56,947 nucleotides of DNA from Nocardioides luteus. Its GTDB lineage: Bacteria; Actinomycetota; Actinomycetes; Propionibacteriales; Nocardioidaceae. The notes under the pieces are model-generated. The model searched no databases and had not been told where the DNA came from. It saw only the letters and a list, made by a program, of their open reading frames with translations. The stretch spans positions 1-56,947 of the forward strand of contig NZ_JZDQ02000039.1 in assembly GCF_000960475.2 (NCBI RefSeq), in the 5' to 3' direction. A program made the position numbers and the translations under genes. Shown piece after piece: positions 41,848 through 50,118 of this stretch; the first letter of the stretch is position 1; each line of letters begins with the position of its first letter.

Positions 41848-44800
41848 GCCGCCCAGGCGGGCGGGTCCCAGGGCAGGTCCCAGGCGGTCGGGAGGATCTC
41901 GACGGCCAGGGCACCGGCGAGCAGCGCCGCTCCTGACCCGGCGGCCAGGAGGCGCACCAGGTCGGGGCGGCGGCCGGTCAGGCGCGGCAGCAGCCAGGCC
42001 ACGACCGCGGCGAGCGCACCCCACCAGCCGGCGAGCAGCCCGGCCACGAGGACCAGCACACCTGCGTCGTACCAGCGCCACGGGGCGGCCTCGGGGAACA
42101 GCTCGAGGCTGGGCGGGGTGCCCCGGCGGCGCCATGAGGTCACCAGCGCGAGCACCAGGACCAGCGCCGCGCCGCCCGCACCGGCGAGCAGCCCGGCACG
42201 GTAGGTGCCCTCGGGCGCGAAGCCGAAATGTACCTCTCCCCCGGCGCCGGCGGGCACGATCCAGCCCTGCTGCCAGCCGTCGACCCGCTGGGCGCGCAGC
42301 GCCTTGCCGTCGAGGGTCGCGGTGGCCCCGGGGTTGATGTTCTGCGGGAGCACGAGGACCCGGTCGTAGGTCTCGGCAGAGACGCTCGCCGAGACCGCGG
42401 CGTCACGATCGTTCCGCTCCACCTCGACCGCCTCCGGCGGCTCCGCGGCGGCGATGACGTCGGAGCTGAGCTCGAGGCTGTCGACCCGGAGCGCGCCGAC
42501 AGGATCGGCGAGGAGGGTGTTCTCCCCCGCGGCCAGCGTGAGCGGCGAGGTGCCGCAGACCTTCAGCGGCACCTCGCCGCCGCGCAGCAGGTCGGCGAGC
42601 GACCCGTTGACCGACGTACGCAGCAACCGGTCGCCCACCTGGATGCGTGGCCCGGCGGCACAGCCTGCCCGGAGCCGGCCGTCGCCGAGCGCACGGCCGT
42701 TGACCTGCAGCTCGGAGACACCGACCGGAAGCTCCTTGGCGTCGGCCCTGCTCGAGGGCTGGTCGTAGGCGGCGTCGGTCTCGGTGATGCGGATCCGGAG
42801 CCGGTCGGTGCGCCAGCCCGCGGGGACGGCGACCTTGCCGTCGTCGCCGACGTGGCGGGTGACCGTGCGCTTCTTGGGGCGGCGCAGGTCGGTGATCTCG
42901 ACCTCGGTGGGGATGCTGACCGCCGCGGCCTCGTTCACCAGGAGCCGCAGCGACTTGATCCGCTGTCGTTCGGGCAGCACGAGCGTGACGGCGGCAGGAC
43001 CGGTCGACGGGGCCCGCCACGAGGTCCCTTGGTCGCCGTCGATCATCGCGAGCGCCGACTGGGCGATGTCTCCGCTGCTCGGCGCGGTGATGTCGACGCC
43101 GGCGAGGTCGGCGGCCGCGGCGGCGTAGGCGTGGTCACGGCGCAGCGACACCGTCCCGGTGACACCGAACGACTCCTCGCGGGTGAGCGTGACGAGCCGG
43201 TCCAGGTGGTCGCCGTCGTCACCGCCGGCGGCCAGGAACGGCTCGCAGTAGAGCACCCCGCCCTGGTTGATGCAGCCGCTGCGGTCGGTGTCGCGACCGA
43301 GCCGGATCTTGCGGATCGTGGCGTCGCCGGGCGGCTTCGGGAGCGCGACCAGGCGCTGGGCGTCGACGCCGTCGATGTCGAGCTCGCTGATCCCCCAGGG
43401 ACCGTAGCCGGTGGCGCCGCGGGCGGTGATGGTGAGGTTGCGGGCGCTGAACCCGGTGAGGTCGTACGTCGCCTCCTCCCCCGGCAGCGGGGCGTAGACC
43501 TTCCGCATCTGGGCGCCGGCTACGAGCTCGAGCCGCTCGACCCCGATCACGTTCTTCGGCAGGGTGATGGTGACCTTGCCCAGGTCGACCTCGTCCTCGA
43601 AGCGCACCCGGAGCCAGGCGCCCTCGGGGCTGTGCCCCCATCCGCCCTCGGTGCGCCACGCGGTCCCGGGGTCGCCGTCCAGGGCGGCCGAAGGTGCCGC
43701 TCCGCGGTCGACCGGGACCTCCTCCGGGGTCGCCGCGGAGCTGGAGGCCTCCACGGCCTCGACCCCGCGCCAGACCACGGTGCTCTGCCACCGCTCCTGG
43801 TCCTCCAGGTAGCGGTGGAAGCTCTCGGGCTTGTCGGAGTCGACGCCCTCCTCGGTGGTGCGGGTCGAGGAGGAGTTGGCCCGGACGCCGGAGAAGAGCG
43901 TCGTACGCCGCCGCTGCCCGTCGGTCAGGATGACGTCGGCGGGCTCCTCGGCGTCCTCATCGGCCCGGGTGTCGTCGGGGGTGAGCACCGCCTGGGCGCC
44001 GCTCGCCGGCTCGCCGGGGTCGCCCATCACGGTCGTGCGGGCAGGGATCAGGGTCGCGCCGGAGGCCGCGTCGTCGACCTCGTAGATCTCGATCGGGGGG
44101 TACTCCCCGGCCAGTCCCCCGTCGACCAGCACGCGGGTGCCCTGCTCGCGGTGGAAGGTGGTGTTGCCGAACTCGGTGCCGAAGCTCGCCTCGCGGCTCA
44201 GGCCCGGTGACTGGTCGAGGGTGGCGTGCACCAGGGAGGGCGGCGGCGCACCGGTGGTGCCCCAGTGCAGGTCGTTGCGCACCAGCAGCCGGGTGACGCC
44301 GGCCTTGGCCAGCATCGGCGCGAGATCCGCGCTGGGGGTGCCGCGCTCGAGCTCCTCGGTGACCCGGTCGAGCCAGACCACGTTGCCGGGCTCAGCCAGC
44401 GGCACCACGCCGCGTACGGCCCAGCGGGAGTCGGCGTAGGGCTGCAGGACCTCGTCGTGGGTGCTGCCCCACAGGTAGTCGCCGAACCTGGCGGCAGGGA
44501 CCACGAGGGTGACCCCGCCGTCGTCGTTCTCGGAGAGGTAGTCGGCGGCGTCGGTCCAGAAGCCGGGGACGTTCTCGATCGATCCCGGTGGCGGCACCTG
44601 GCCGCGCACCCACGGCACCGCCAGGCCGGCCAGCGAGGCGACGACGGCGATGACGAACACCCTCCGCAGCCACTGCGCGGCCCTCGCGCTCGTCGCGTTC
44701 GTGCTCGCCGTCGAGGCTCGGGCGAGCTCGACGCGGTGGAGGATGGTCTCGACGGTCAGCACGACACCGGCGGCGAGACCGAGGCGGAGCACCGCGTCGT

Positions 44801-45929
44801 ATTTGTGGCTGTTGCGCACCGCGGCCAGGGCGCCGTCGACGAGGTCCTGACGGGCCTCCGCTCCCCAGCCGGCCAGCGCGCCGGTGTAGCCGATCCCGAC
44901 GAGGACGACGCCGGCCAGGACGCAGCCGATCAGGAACCGGCTCTCCGGATGCCGGCGGCCACGGCCCACGCCGGCGAGCCCCGCCAGCCCGATCGCGACG
45001 ACGGCAGCAGCGTCCAGGATCAGGTAGGGGGTGGCGTGCAGGCTCTCCCCGGCCGGGTAGTAGAGCGGGTCGGCGTAGGCGACCCAGTCGGAGGTGCCGA
45101 GCAGCGTCGGCAGCAGGCCGGTGGTCGAGGCGGTCACCGCCGCGGTCTCGATGTAGTCGAGGAACGGCGGGATGTAGCGGCCCTGGAGCACCAGCGGGAT
45201 CGTCCACCACAGGGTGGCGAGGATGGTGAACACGCCCCACAGGGCGAGCGCGGCGAACCGCCGCAGGCCGGTGCGGGTGAGCAGGAAGATCACGCCCGGG
45301 ACCAGCACCGCCGAGACCGCGGTCGCGTTGACGCCGCCCGCGCAGGCGACCGCGAGGGCGGCCACCGCGCACCAGCGCACGAGGTCCTTCGTGGTGGTGG
45401 TGCCGCTGGCCCGGATGACGGCGAGCAGCACCCACGGCGCGACCGCGGTCGGCCACAGCTCGACCGAGTTGGCGCCGAGGATGGTCATCACACGCGGGGT
45501 CAGGACGTACGCCGCCGCCCCGGCCACCTGCGCCCACGGCCGCCCCAGCCGCAGCTCGCTCGCCACGGCCAGGACGCCGAGGAAGGCCAGGTTGAGCAGC
45601 AGCGCCCACCACAGCCGCTGGATGACCCATTCCGGCAGCTGTGCCAGCTGACCGAGCCCGTAGAAGGGACCCATCGGCCACAGGTAGCCGATCGCCTGGT
45701 TCTGCACCTGGCCGAAGGCGCCCTGGGCGTCCCACATGGTCATCGCCCGGCCCAGGAAGGCCCACGGGTCGGCGCTCAGGTCGAACTTGGTGTCCGCGAC
45801 GATCCGGCCCGGCGCCTGGGTGAAGGTGATCGCGGTCAGGATCGCGACGTACGCGGTGATCCTGAGCCTGGAGGTGGCCGACGCGGAGCCCGAGGCAGCG
45901 GGGATGGCGCTGGACGGATCCGGGGTCAC
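41661..45929 (-). CDS. aftD: AftD-like alpha-(1->3)-arabinofuranosyltransferase (DUF3367)
   Basis: 1422 residues from a GTG that overlaps the upstream methyltransferase stop by four bases. The N-terminal GT-C membrane domain has about 11 TM helices; the first external loop carries DTKFDLSADPWAFLGRAMTM and GQVQNQAIGYLWPMGPFYGL, the AftD hallmark. The large external part holds two F5/8C-like carbohydrate-binding modules (TAWRTEGGWGHSPEGAWLRV near 840 and TSWRAPSTGPAAVTLVLPER near 1070). A C-terminal TM group follows, ending in a basic tail. AftD transfers arabinofuranose from decaprenyl-phosphate in mycobacteria; here the acceptor and donor are not known. Confidence 0.9.
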   Translation of the reverse strand: MTPDPSSAIPAASGSASATSRLRITAYVAILTAITFTQAPGRIVADTKFDLSADPWAFLGRAMTMWDAQGAFGQVQNQAIGYLWPMGPFYGLGQLAQLPEWVIQRLWWALLLNLAFLGVLAVASELRLGRPWAQVAGAAAYVLTPRVMTILGANSVELWPTAVAPWVLLAVIRASGTTTTKDLVRWCAVAALAVACAGGVNATAVSAVLVPGVIFLLTRTGLRRFAALALWGVFTILATLWWTIPLVLQGRYIPPFLDYIETAAVTASTTGLLPTLLGTSDWVAYADPLYYPAGESLHATPYLILDAAAVVAIGLAGLAGVGRGRRHPESRFLIGCVLAGVVLVGIGYTGALAGWGAEARQDLVDGALAAVRNSHKYDAVLRLGLAAGVVLTVETILHRVELARASTASTNATSARAAQWLRRVFVIAVVASLAGLAVPWVRGQVPPPGSIENVPGFWTDAADYLSENDDGGVTLVVPAARFGDYLWGSTHDEVLQPYADSRWAVRGVVPLAEPGNVVWLDRVTEELERGTPSADLAPMLAKAGVTRLLVRNDLHWGTTGAPPPSLVHATLDQSPGLSREASFGTEFGNTTFHREQGTRVLVDGGLAGEYPPIEIYEVDDAASGATLIPARTTVMGDPGEPASGAQAVLTPDDTRADEDAEEPADVILTDGQRRRTTLFSGVRANSSSTRTTEEGVDSDKPESFHRYLEDQERWQSTVVWRGVEAVEASSSAATPEEVPVDRGAAPSAALDGDPGTAWRTEGGWGHSPEGAWLRVRFEDEVDLGKVTITLPKNVIGVERLELVAGAQMRKVYAPLPGEEATYDLTGFSARNLTITARGATGYGPWGISELDIDGVDAQRLVALPKPPGDATIRKIRLGRDTDRSGCINQGGVLYCEPFLAAGGDDGDHLDRLVTLTREESFGVTGTVSLRRDHAYAAAAADLAGVDITAPSSGDIAQSALAMIDGDQGTSWRAPSTGPAAVTLVLPERQRIKSLRLLVNEAAAVSIPTEVEITDLRRPKKRTVTRHVGDDGKVAVPAGWRTDRLRIRITETDAAYDQPSSRADAKELPVGVSELQVNGRALGDGRLRAGCAAGPRIQVGDRLLRTSVNGSLADLLRGGEVPLKVCGTSPLTLAAGENTLLADPVGALRVDSLELSSDVIAAAEPPEAVEVERNDRDAAVSASVSAETYDRVLVLPQNINPGATATLDGKALRAQRVDGWQQGWIVPAGAGGEVHFGFAPEGTYRAGLLAGAGGAALVLVLALVTSWRRRGTPPSLELFPEAAPWRWYDAGVLVLVAGLLAGWWGALAAVVAWLLPRLTGRRPDLVRLLAAGSGAALLAGALAVEILPTAWDLPWDPPAWAAQALSLVAVVLAAAAASAGPRPATGSAADSAAGSVTTTVRRNGRRPEGRQPRRRITLRSKKR

Positions 45930-46711
45930 GTCTTGCGCAGCACGAGCAGGAGGTTCCACGAGAGCACCTCCCTCACCACCGGAACCCGCATCAGCCACGC
46001 CGCCCACGCAGGGTGGTAGCGCGGAACCGCAGCCAGGATCTCGGCGTTGCCCGCCCTGCGCTGGGCACGCGCCCAGCGCAGCCCGGTGGAGGCGGTCGCG
46101 GCGTACATCGACTCGCCGAACCTGTTCTTGGGCTCGTGGCCGTGCTTGCGGCGGTAGCGGCGGCGCGCGAACCGGCCGCCGAGCAGGTGCCACGGGCTGG
46201 TCTCGTGGCCGCCCCAGGGACCCCACCACAGCGTGTAGGAGCAGAAGACGACGCCGCCGGGCTTGGTGACCCGGAGCATCTCGTCGAGCATCGCGGTCGG
46301 CGTCGGGACGTGCTCGAGCACGTTGGAGGAGTAGCAGGCGTCGACCGATCCGGTGCGGACCGGCAGCCGCATCCCGTCGCCGAGCATGCTGCCCTCGGCG
46401 ACGATCCCGGCGCCCTTCATCTCACCGGCGTCGGCGTCGAGCGCCAGGTAGGTCGCGCCGGCCTCCATGAAGGCGTCGCGGAAGTAGCCCGGCCCGCCGC
46501 CGACGTCGAGCAGCACGGTGCCCTCGAGGGTCTCTCCGTCGGTGTAGTGGGCCAGCTGGCCGACCGAGTCGGCCGCCAGCGCGGTGTAGAAGCGCGCCGG
46601 ATCGGTCTGCTCCACCCGGAAGTCGCTGAACAGACGTACGGAGCGCCCCAGCGTCGCGCGCCAGCGTCGGCCTGCGGGGGCGTTGCGCTGGGAGTCGAGG
46701 AGGTTCGCCAC
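45926..46711 (-). CDS. Class I SAM methyltransferase in the glycan locus (Rv0224c-like)
   Basis: 261 residues from GTG 46711, preceded by a TAGGGT box seven bases away. SAM motif VLLDVGGGPGYFRDAFMEAG (about 67-86), ALDADAG, and SVDACYSSNVLEHVPTPTAM are intact. RVTKPGGVVFCSYTLWWGPW and GGHETSPWHLLGGRFARRRY are shared with mycobacterial Rv0224c-type proteins. It probably methylates a lipid or sugar intermediate. It is translationally coupled to the AftD-like gene and divergent from the GT4 gene. Confidence 0.9.
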   Translation of the reverse strand: MANLLDSQRNAPAGRRWRATLGRSVRLFSDFRVEQTDPARFYTALAADSVGQLAHYTDGETLEGTVLLDVGGGPGYFRDAFMEAGATYLALDADAGEMKGAGIVAEGSMLGDGMRLPVRTGSVDACYSSNVLEHVPTPTAMLDEMLRVTKPGGVVFCSYTLWWGPWGGHETSPWHLLGGRFARRRYRRKHGHEPKNRFGESMYAATASTGLRWARAQRRAGNAEILAAVPRYHPAWAAWLMRVPVVREVLSWNLLLVLRKT

Positions 46712-46718
46712 GGCGGGA

Positions 46719-46724
46719 ACCCTA
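46719..46724 (-). promoter_or_regulatory. -10 box for leaderless methyltransferase-aftD operon
   Basis: TAGGGT on the minus strand, seven bases before the GTG at 46711; it would drive both genes. Confidence 0.5.
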
Positions 46725-46846
46725 ACCGATTACCCCGGTGGGTGTGCATTTGGTCACGAAATGTCCTACTCTCCAGTAACTGCGTGACCCCTGGGGAGGG
46801 AGCACTCAGCAGCGGGGAACTGCGAGATCCAGGGGAGCACTGTATT

Positions 46847-48004
46847 TTGCGCGCCAACGAGGGAGCGCAGCTGAACGGCGGCCATGTCGCCGTGTTCAGC
46901 TGGCGCGATTCTGACAATCCTGAAGCCGGTGGGGCCGAGCACTACCTCCACCAGATCACCGCCGGCCTGGTCGATGCCGGGGCGCGGGTGACCGTCTTCA
47001 CCGCGGCCTACCCGGGCGCGCTCGCTCGTGAGTCGCGTGACGGTATTCGCTACGTGCGCCGCGGCGGCAAGCTCAGCATCTACCTGTGGGGCGTGCTGCT
47101 GCTGGCGCTGGGCCGGCTGGGCCCGATCGGTCGCGTCGATGCGGTGATCGACGTGCAGAACGGGCTCCCGTTCTTCACGCCGCTCGGCACGCGGGCACCG
47201 GTCACCGTGCTCGTCCACCATGTCCACCGCGAGCAGTGGCCGGTGGTCTACCCCGGGCTGTCCGGGCGGATCGGCTGGTGGGTCGAGTCGTGGCTGGCGC
47301 CGCGGCTCTACCGCCGCAAGCAGTACGTCGCGGTCTCCCGCGCCACCCGCGCCGAGCTGGCCACCCTGGGCGTCGACCCCGCCCGGGTCGCGGTCGTGCA
47401 CAACGGCGCCGCCCCGGCGCTGAGCGACAACCCGGCCAAGACCGAGCACCCCTCAATCTGCGTCGTCGGGCGGCTCGTGCCGCACAAGCGGGTCGAGCTC
47501 GCGGTCGACGCGGCGGTGGCGCTGCGGGCGTCCTACCCGGACCTGAGGCTGAGCATCGTCGGCGGTGGCTGGTGGGCCGACGAGCTGGCTGCGTACGTCT
47601 CCCGGGTGGGGGCGGGCGACTTCGTCGAGCTGCTGGGCCATGTCGACGAGGAGACCAAGGAGGCGGTCTACGAGCGGTCCTGGCTGATGGCGCTCCCGTC
47701 GCTGAAGGAGGGCTGGGGCCTGGTCGTCACCGAGGCCGCCCAGCACGGCACCCCGACGGTCGCCTTCCGGGACGCGGGCGGGACGACCGAGTCGATCGAC
47801 GACGGCGAGTCCGGGGTGCTGGTCGACGACCAGGCCGGGTTCGTGGCCGCGCTCGACCACCTGCTCGGCGACGAGATCCGCCGCAAGGAGCTGGCCGAGG
47901 GTGCCCGCTGGCACGCCCGCAAGCACACCTGGGAGCAGAGCCAGCTCAACTTCAACGCCGTGCTCGCCGCCGCGCTGCAGGGGCACGTGGTCGGCGCGGA
48001 CTGA
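46847..48004 (+). CDS. Glycosyltransferase family 4 (GT-B fold, Rv0225-like)
   Basis: About 385 residues if TTG 46847 is the start; AGGGGAG lies about ten bases upstream. GTG 46784 and GTG 46892 are alternatives. The N-terminal acceptor domain has VAVFSWRDSDNPEAGGAEHY, a GT4 glycine motif. The donor domain carries VVGRLVPHKRVELAVDAAV, PSLKEGWGLVVTEAAQHGTP (the E-x7-E type motif) and SGVLVDDQ. It probably adds a sugar to a lipid carrier on the cytoplasmic face. It is divergent from the methyltransferase gene and ends at a strong terminator. Confidence 0.9.
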   Translation: MRANEGAQLNGGHVAVFSWRDSDNPEAGGAEHYLHQITAGLVDAGARVTVFTAAYPGALARESRDGIRYVRRGGKLSIYLWGVLLLALGRLGPIGRVDAVIDVQNGLPFFTPLGTRAPVTVLVHHVHREQWPVVYPGLSGRIGWWVESWLAPRLYRRKQYVAVSRATRAELATLGVDPARVAVVHNGAAPALSDNPAKTEHPSICVVGRLVPHKRVELAVDAAVALRASYPDLRLSIVGGGWWADELAAYVSRVGAGDFVELLGHVDEETKEAVYERSWLMALPSLKEGWGLVVTEAAQHGTPTVAFRDAGGTTESIDDGESGVLVDDQAGFVAALDHLLGDEIRRKELAEGARWHARKHTWEQSQLNFNAVLAAALQGHVVGAD

Positions 48005-48036
48005 CGTCGTCGGTCATCGAGACGATCGAGACGGAG

Positions 48037-48068
48037 AAGGGGCCCGGCGGATCACCGCCGGGCCCCTT
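48037..48068. terminator. Bidirectional terminator
   Basis: A 14-bp perfect stem (AAGGGGCCCGGCGG / CCGCCGGGCCCCTT) with an ATCA loop between the convergent GT4 and DUF2613 genes. Confidence 0.9.
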
Positions 48069-48084
48069 GTCGGATGTGCCGGGC

Positions 48085-48243
48085 TCAGTTGTTGGTGGTG
48101 CCGTACTGAACCGTCGACTGAGAGACGCTCGGAGGATTCTCGACGGTGTCGTTCGTGGTGCTGGTGACGACTCCGACGATGGTCGCTGCGGCGACTCCGC
48201 CGCCAACAAGAATGCTGGCGACGATGGCAATGATGTTGCCCAT
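48085..48243 (-). CDS. DUF2613 small secreted or membrane protein
   Basis: 52 residues; GGGAGG lies nine bases before the ATG at 48243. An N-terminal hydrophobic helix (IIAIVASILVGGGVAAATIV) is followed by a polar tail ending SVSQSTVQYGTTNN. The fold and the YG near the end match DUF2613. In mycobacteria the small protein Rv0236A of this family is encoded next to aftD, so its presence here supports the locus assignment. It lies 20 bases downstream of the large membrane protein gene and is probably co-transcribed. Confidence 0.85.
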   Translation of the reverse strand: MGNIIAIVASILVGGGVAAATIVGVVTSTTNDTVENPPSVSQSTVQYGTTNN

Positions 48244-48263
48244 GGATATGTGACCTCCCTCTC

Positions 48264-49940
48264 CTAGCCGCGAACCTTAGCAGCCGGCCGGCGAAGCGTA
48301 CTGATCAGTAGCAGAACTGTTGATGTTGCGGCGGCGAGCCAGGCCAGGCCGTACGCCGCCCACGCTCCGGCCATGGCCGGAGCGACCGTCGTCTCGGGCA
48401 TCCGGTGCTCGCGCTCGGGCAGCCGCTGGACGAGGATGCCGCCGCCCTCGTAGACCACCTCGCCGGCGATCTGCGGCGCATCGCCCGCGGAGCGGTCGGT
48501 GATGACGTACCCGATCCCGAGCTGTCGCAGGCTGGTGACCTGTCCCGCGACGTCGGTCCCGGCCAGCGCGTCTGCGACCTCTTCCGCCCGCCGGTCCTCC
48601 CCGCGGATCAGGTGGCTGCCGATGAGCAGGTCGCCGTTCACGACGCTTGTCCGGGTCAGCATCCTGGGCAGCGGGTCGAGCACGGGCCGGCCGTCGTTCC
48701 ACGACGGCGCGCGATAGGCGGACCAGGGCAGGACGAGTACGTCGCCCGGTGCGGTCTCCTCGGCGAGCGCCGCGCGCGCCTGGCGCCAGGCCTGTGGGTA
48801 GTCGGCGGTGCCGATGCCGCCGGCCAGCCCCCAGGCAGCGTCGGGGAGGACGGTGACCGGGACGAGCACGACGACCACGGCCGCCGCCCATCGCGGAGCC
48901 GATCCTCGAAGCCTCTCCCCCAGCGCGTCGACACCGGCGGCCACCGTCAGGATCAGCAGCGGCAGGCACAGCGGGAGCAGGCGGCTGCTGTCGCGGAGCA
49001 GGGCGAGACCGGGGACCTGCTGGGAGAGAGTGTCGAGCGCCTGCGGCGCCGCCCAGCCGGCGACGGCGACCGCCAGACCGACGGCCCACAGCGCCAGGAT
49101 TGTGACTCGCTGGCGCTCGGATCTCCACCACCGTCGGGCCCCGGTCGCGACCAGGGCACCGAGAAGCACCAGCGCCACCCAGGCGAGCCAGCCCTCCCGG
49201 CTCGCCGGTACGACCGAGGTGTTCCAGATCCCGCCGAGCGAGAGCGCGGCCAGCGGGGCGGGCAGGGCGTCGCCGCGCAGAGCGAAGACGTCGAACCCAG
49301 TGGCCGAGGCGGCCTGGGAGGTGTGGGTCAGGCTGGCGACGAGCCAGGGGGCGTTCACCGCCGCCACCACGGCCAGCAGCAGGGCCGGGCGCCGGCCGCG
49401 GCGCAGACCGGTGGCGAGCAGGACCGCGGCCGAGACGATGCCGGCGCTCGCGCTCAGGCTTCCGGCGAGGAGGACGGGCAGCATCCACGTCACACCGGGG
49501 TTCCCCGCGGCCCACCTGCGGCCGGCGAGGACGAGCCAGGGCACCGCGGCATAGGCCAGCAGCATCGGCCAGTGACCCATCCACAGCCGCTCGGCGACGT
49601 ACGGACTCCACACGGTCAGGCTCACCACCGCCAGCCGCGCGGGAAGCGAGCGCTCGCGCACCAGCTCGGCGGCACCGGCCCCGACCAGCACCAGCGCTCC
49701 CAGCAGGACGATCTTCTGCAGCACGAGGCCCGGCACGATCTCGTCCAGCACCCCGACCACCGCGTCCGACGGCACCGCCCGCGGCAGCCCCGACCCGAGC
49801 CCGAGCACGTCCTTGGTCAGCACGAGATCGGGCACCCACACCATGTCGTAGCTGAGCACGAACCCGGCGCCCAGCGCCGGCCCCAGCATCAGCACCCCGA
49901 GCGCGACCGCCCACACCGTAGGCACCAGCCGATCGCTCAC
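48264..49940 (-). CDS. Large multi-pass membrane protein (Rv0226c-like, GT-C-like)
   Basis: 558 residues from GTG 49940; GTG 49949 would add three. About 11-12 TM helices and a C-terminal external segment with GDVLVLPWSAYRAPSWNDG and VNGDLLIGSHLIRGEDRRAE, ending in a last TM helix. The first external loop (SYDMVWVPDLVLTKDVLGLG) has acidic residues where GT-C enzymes bind metal or polyprenyl-phosphate sugar. By position it corresponds to mycobacterial Rv0226c. Substrate unknown. Its upstream region holds four 21-bp repeats (49970-50053). Confidence 0.8.
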   Translation of the reverse strand: MSDRLVPTVWAVALGVLMLGPALGAGFVLSYDMVWVPDLVLTKDVLGLGSGLPRAVPSDAVVGVLDEIVPGLVLQKIVLLGALVLVGAGAAELVRERSLPARLAVVSLTVWSPYVAERLWMGHWPMLLAYAAVPWLVLAGRRWAAGNPGVTWMLPVLLAGSLSASAGIVSAAVLLATGLRRGRRPALLLAVVAAVNAPWLVASLTHTSQAASATGFDVFALRGDALPAPLAALSLGGIWNTSVVPASREGWLAWVALVLLGALVATGARRWWRSERQRVTILALWAVGLAVAVAGWAAPQALDTLSQQVPGLALLRDSSRLLPLCLPLLILTVAAGVDALGERLRGSAPRWAAAVVVVLVPVTVLPDAAWGLAGGIGTADYPQAWRQARAALAEETAPGDVLVLPWSAYRAPSWNDGRPVLDPLPRMLTRTSVVNGDLLIGSHLIRGEDRRAEEVADALAGTDVAGQVTSLRQLGIGYVITDRSAGDAPQIAGEVVYEGGGILVQRLPEREHRMPETTVAPAMAGAWAAYGLAWLAAATSTVLLLISTLRRPAAKVRG

Positions 49941-49969
49941 GCCGGCCACCCTACCCAGCCGCCCCCCTG

Positions 49970-50053
49970 CCGAGCCGTCACGTACGTCGACCGAGACGTC
50001 ACATCCGTCGACCGAGACGTCACATCCGTCGACCGAGATGTCAGTTGTGGCGA
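49970..50053 (+). repeat. 21-bp repeat family, site B: four tandem units
   Basis: Four contiguous 21-bp units start at 49970, 49991, 50012 and 50033. Units 2 and 3 are identical (CCGAGACGTCACATCCGTCG-A). Unit 1 and unit 4 differ at a few positions. All have the same orientation, in the spacer of two divergent genes, upstream of both promoters. Confidence 0.9.
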
Positions 50054-50106
50054 ACGAGTTCCGATCCTGGGCGGATGCCGGTGCCGGCATGTGACCTGCC
50101 GCGGCC

Positions 50107-50112
50107 TAGGCT
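50107..50112 (+). promoter_or_regulatory. -10 box for leaderless flippase mRNA
   Basis: TAGGCT six bases before GTG 50119; the 21-bp repeats end 53 bases upstream. Confidence 0.5.
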
Positions 50113-50118
50113 TTCCAG

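Noticed and set aside
49970..50053. CRISPR or VNTR coding repeat
   Set aside because: The 21-bp units have no spacers, and no supported gene reads through them.
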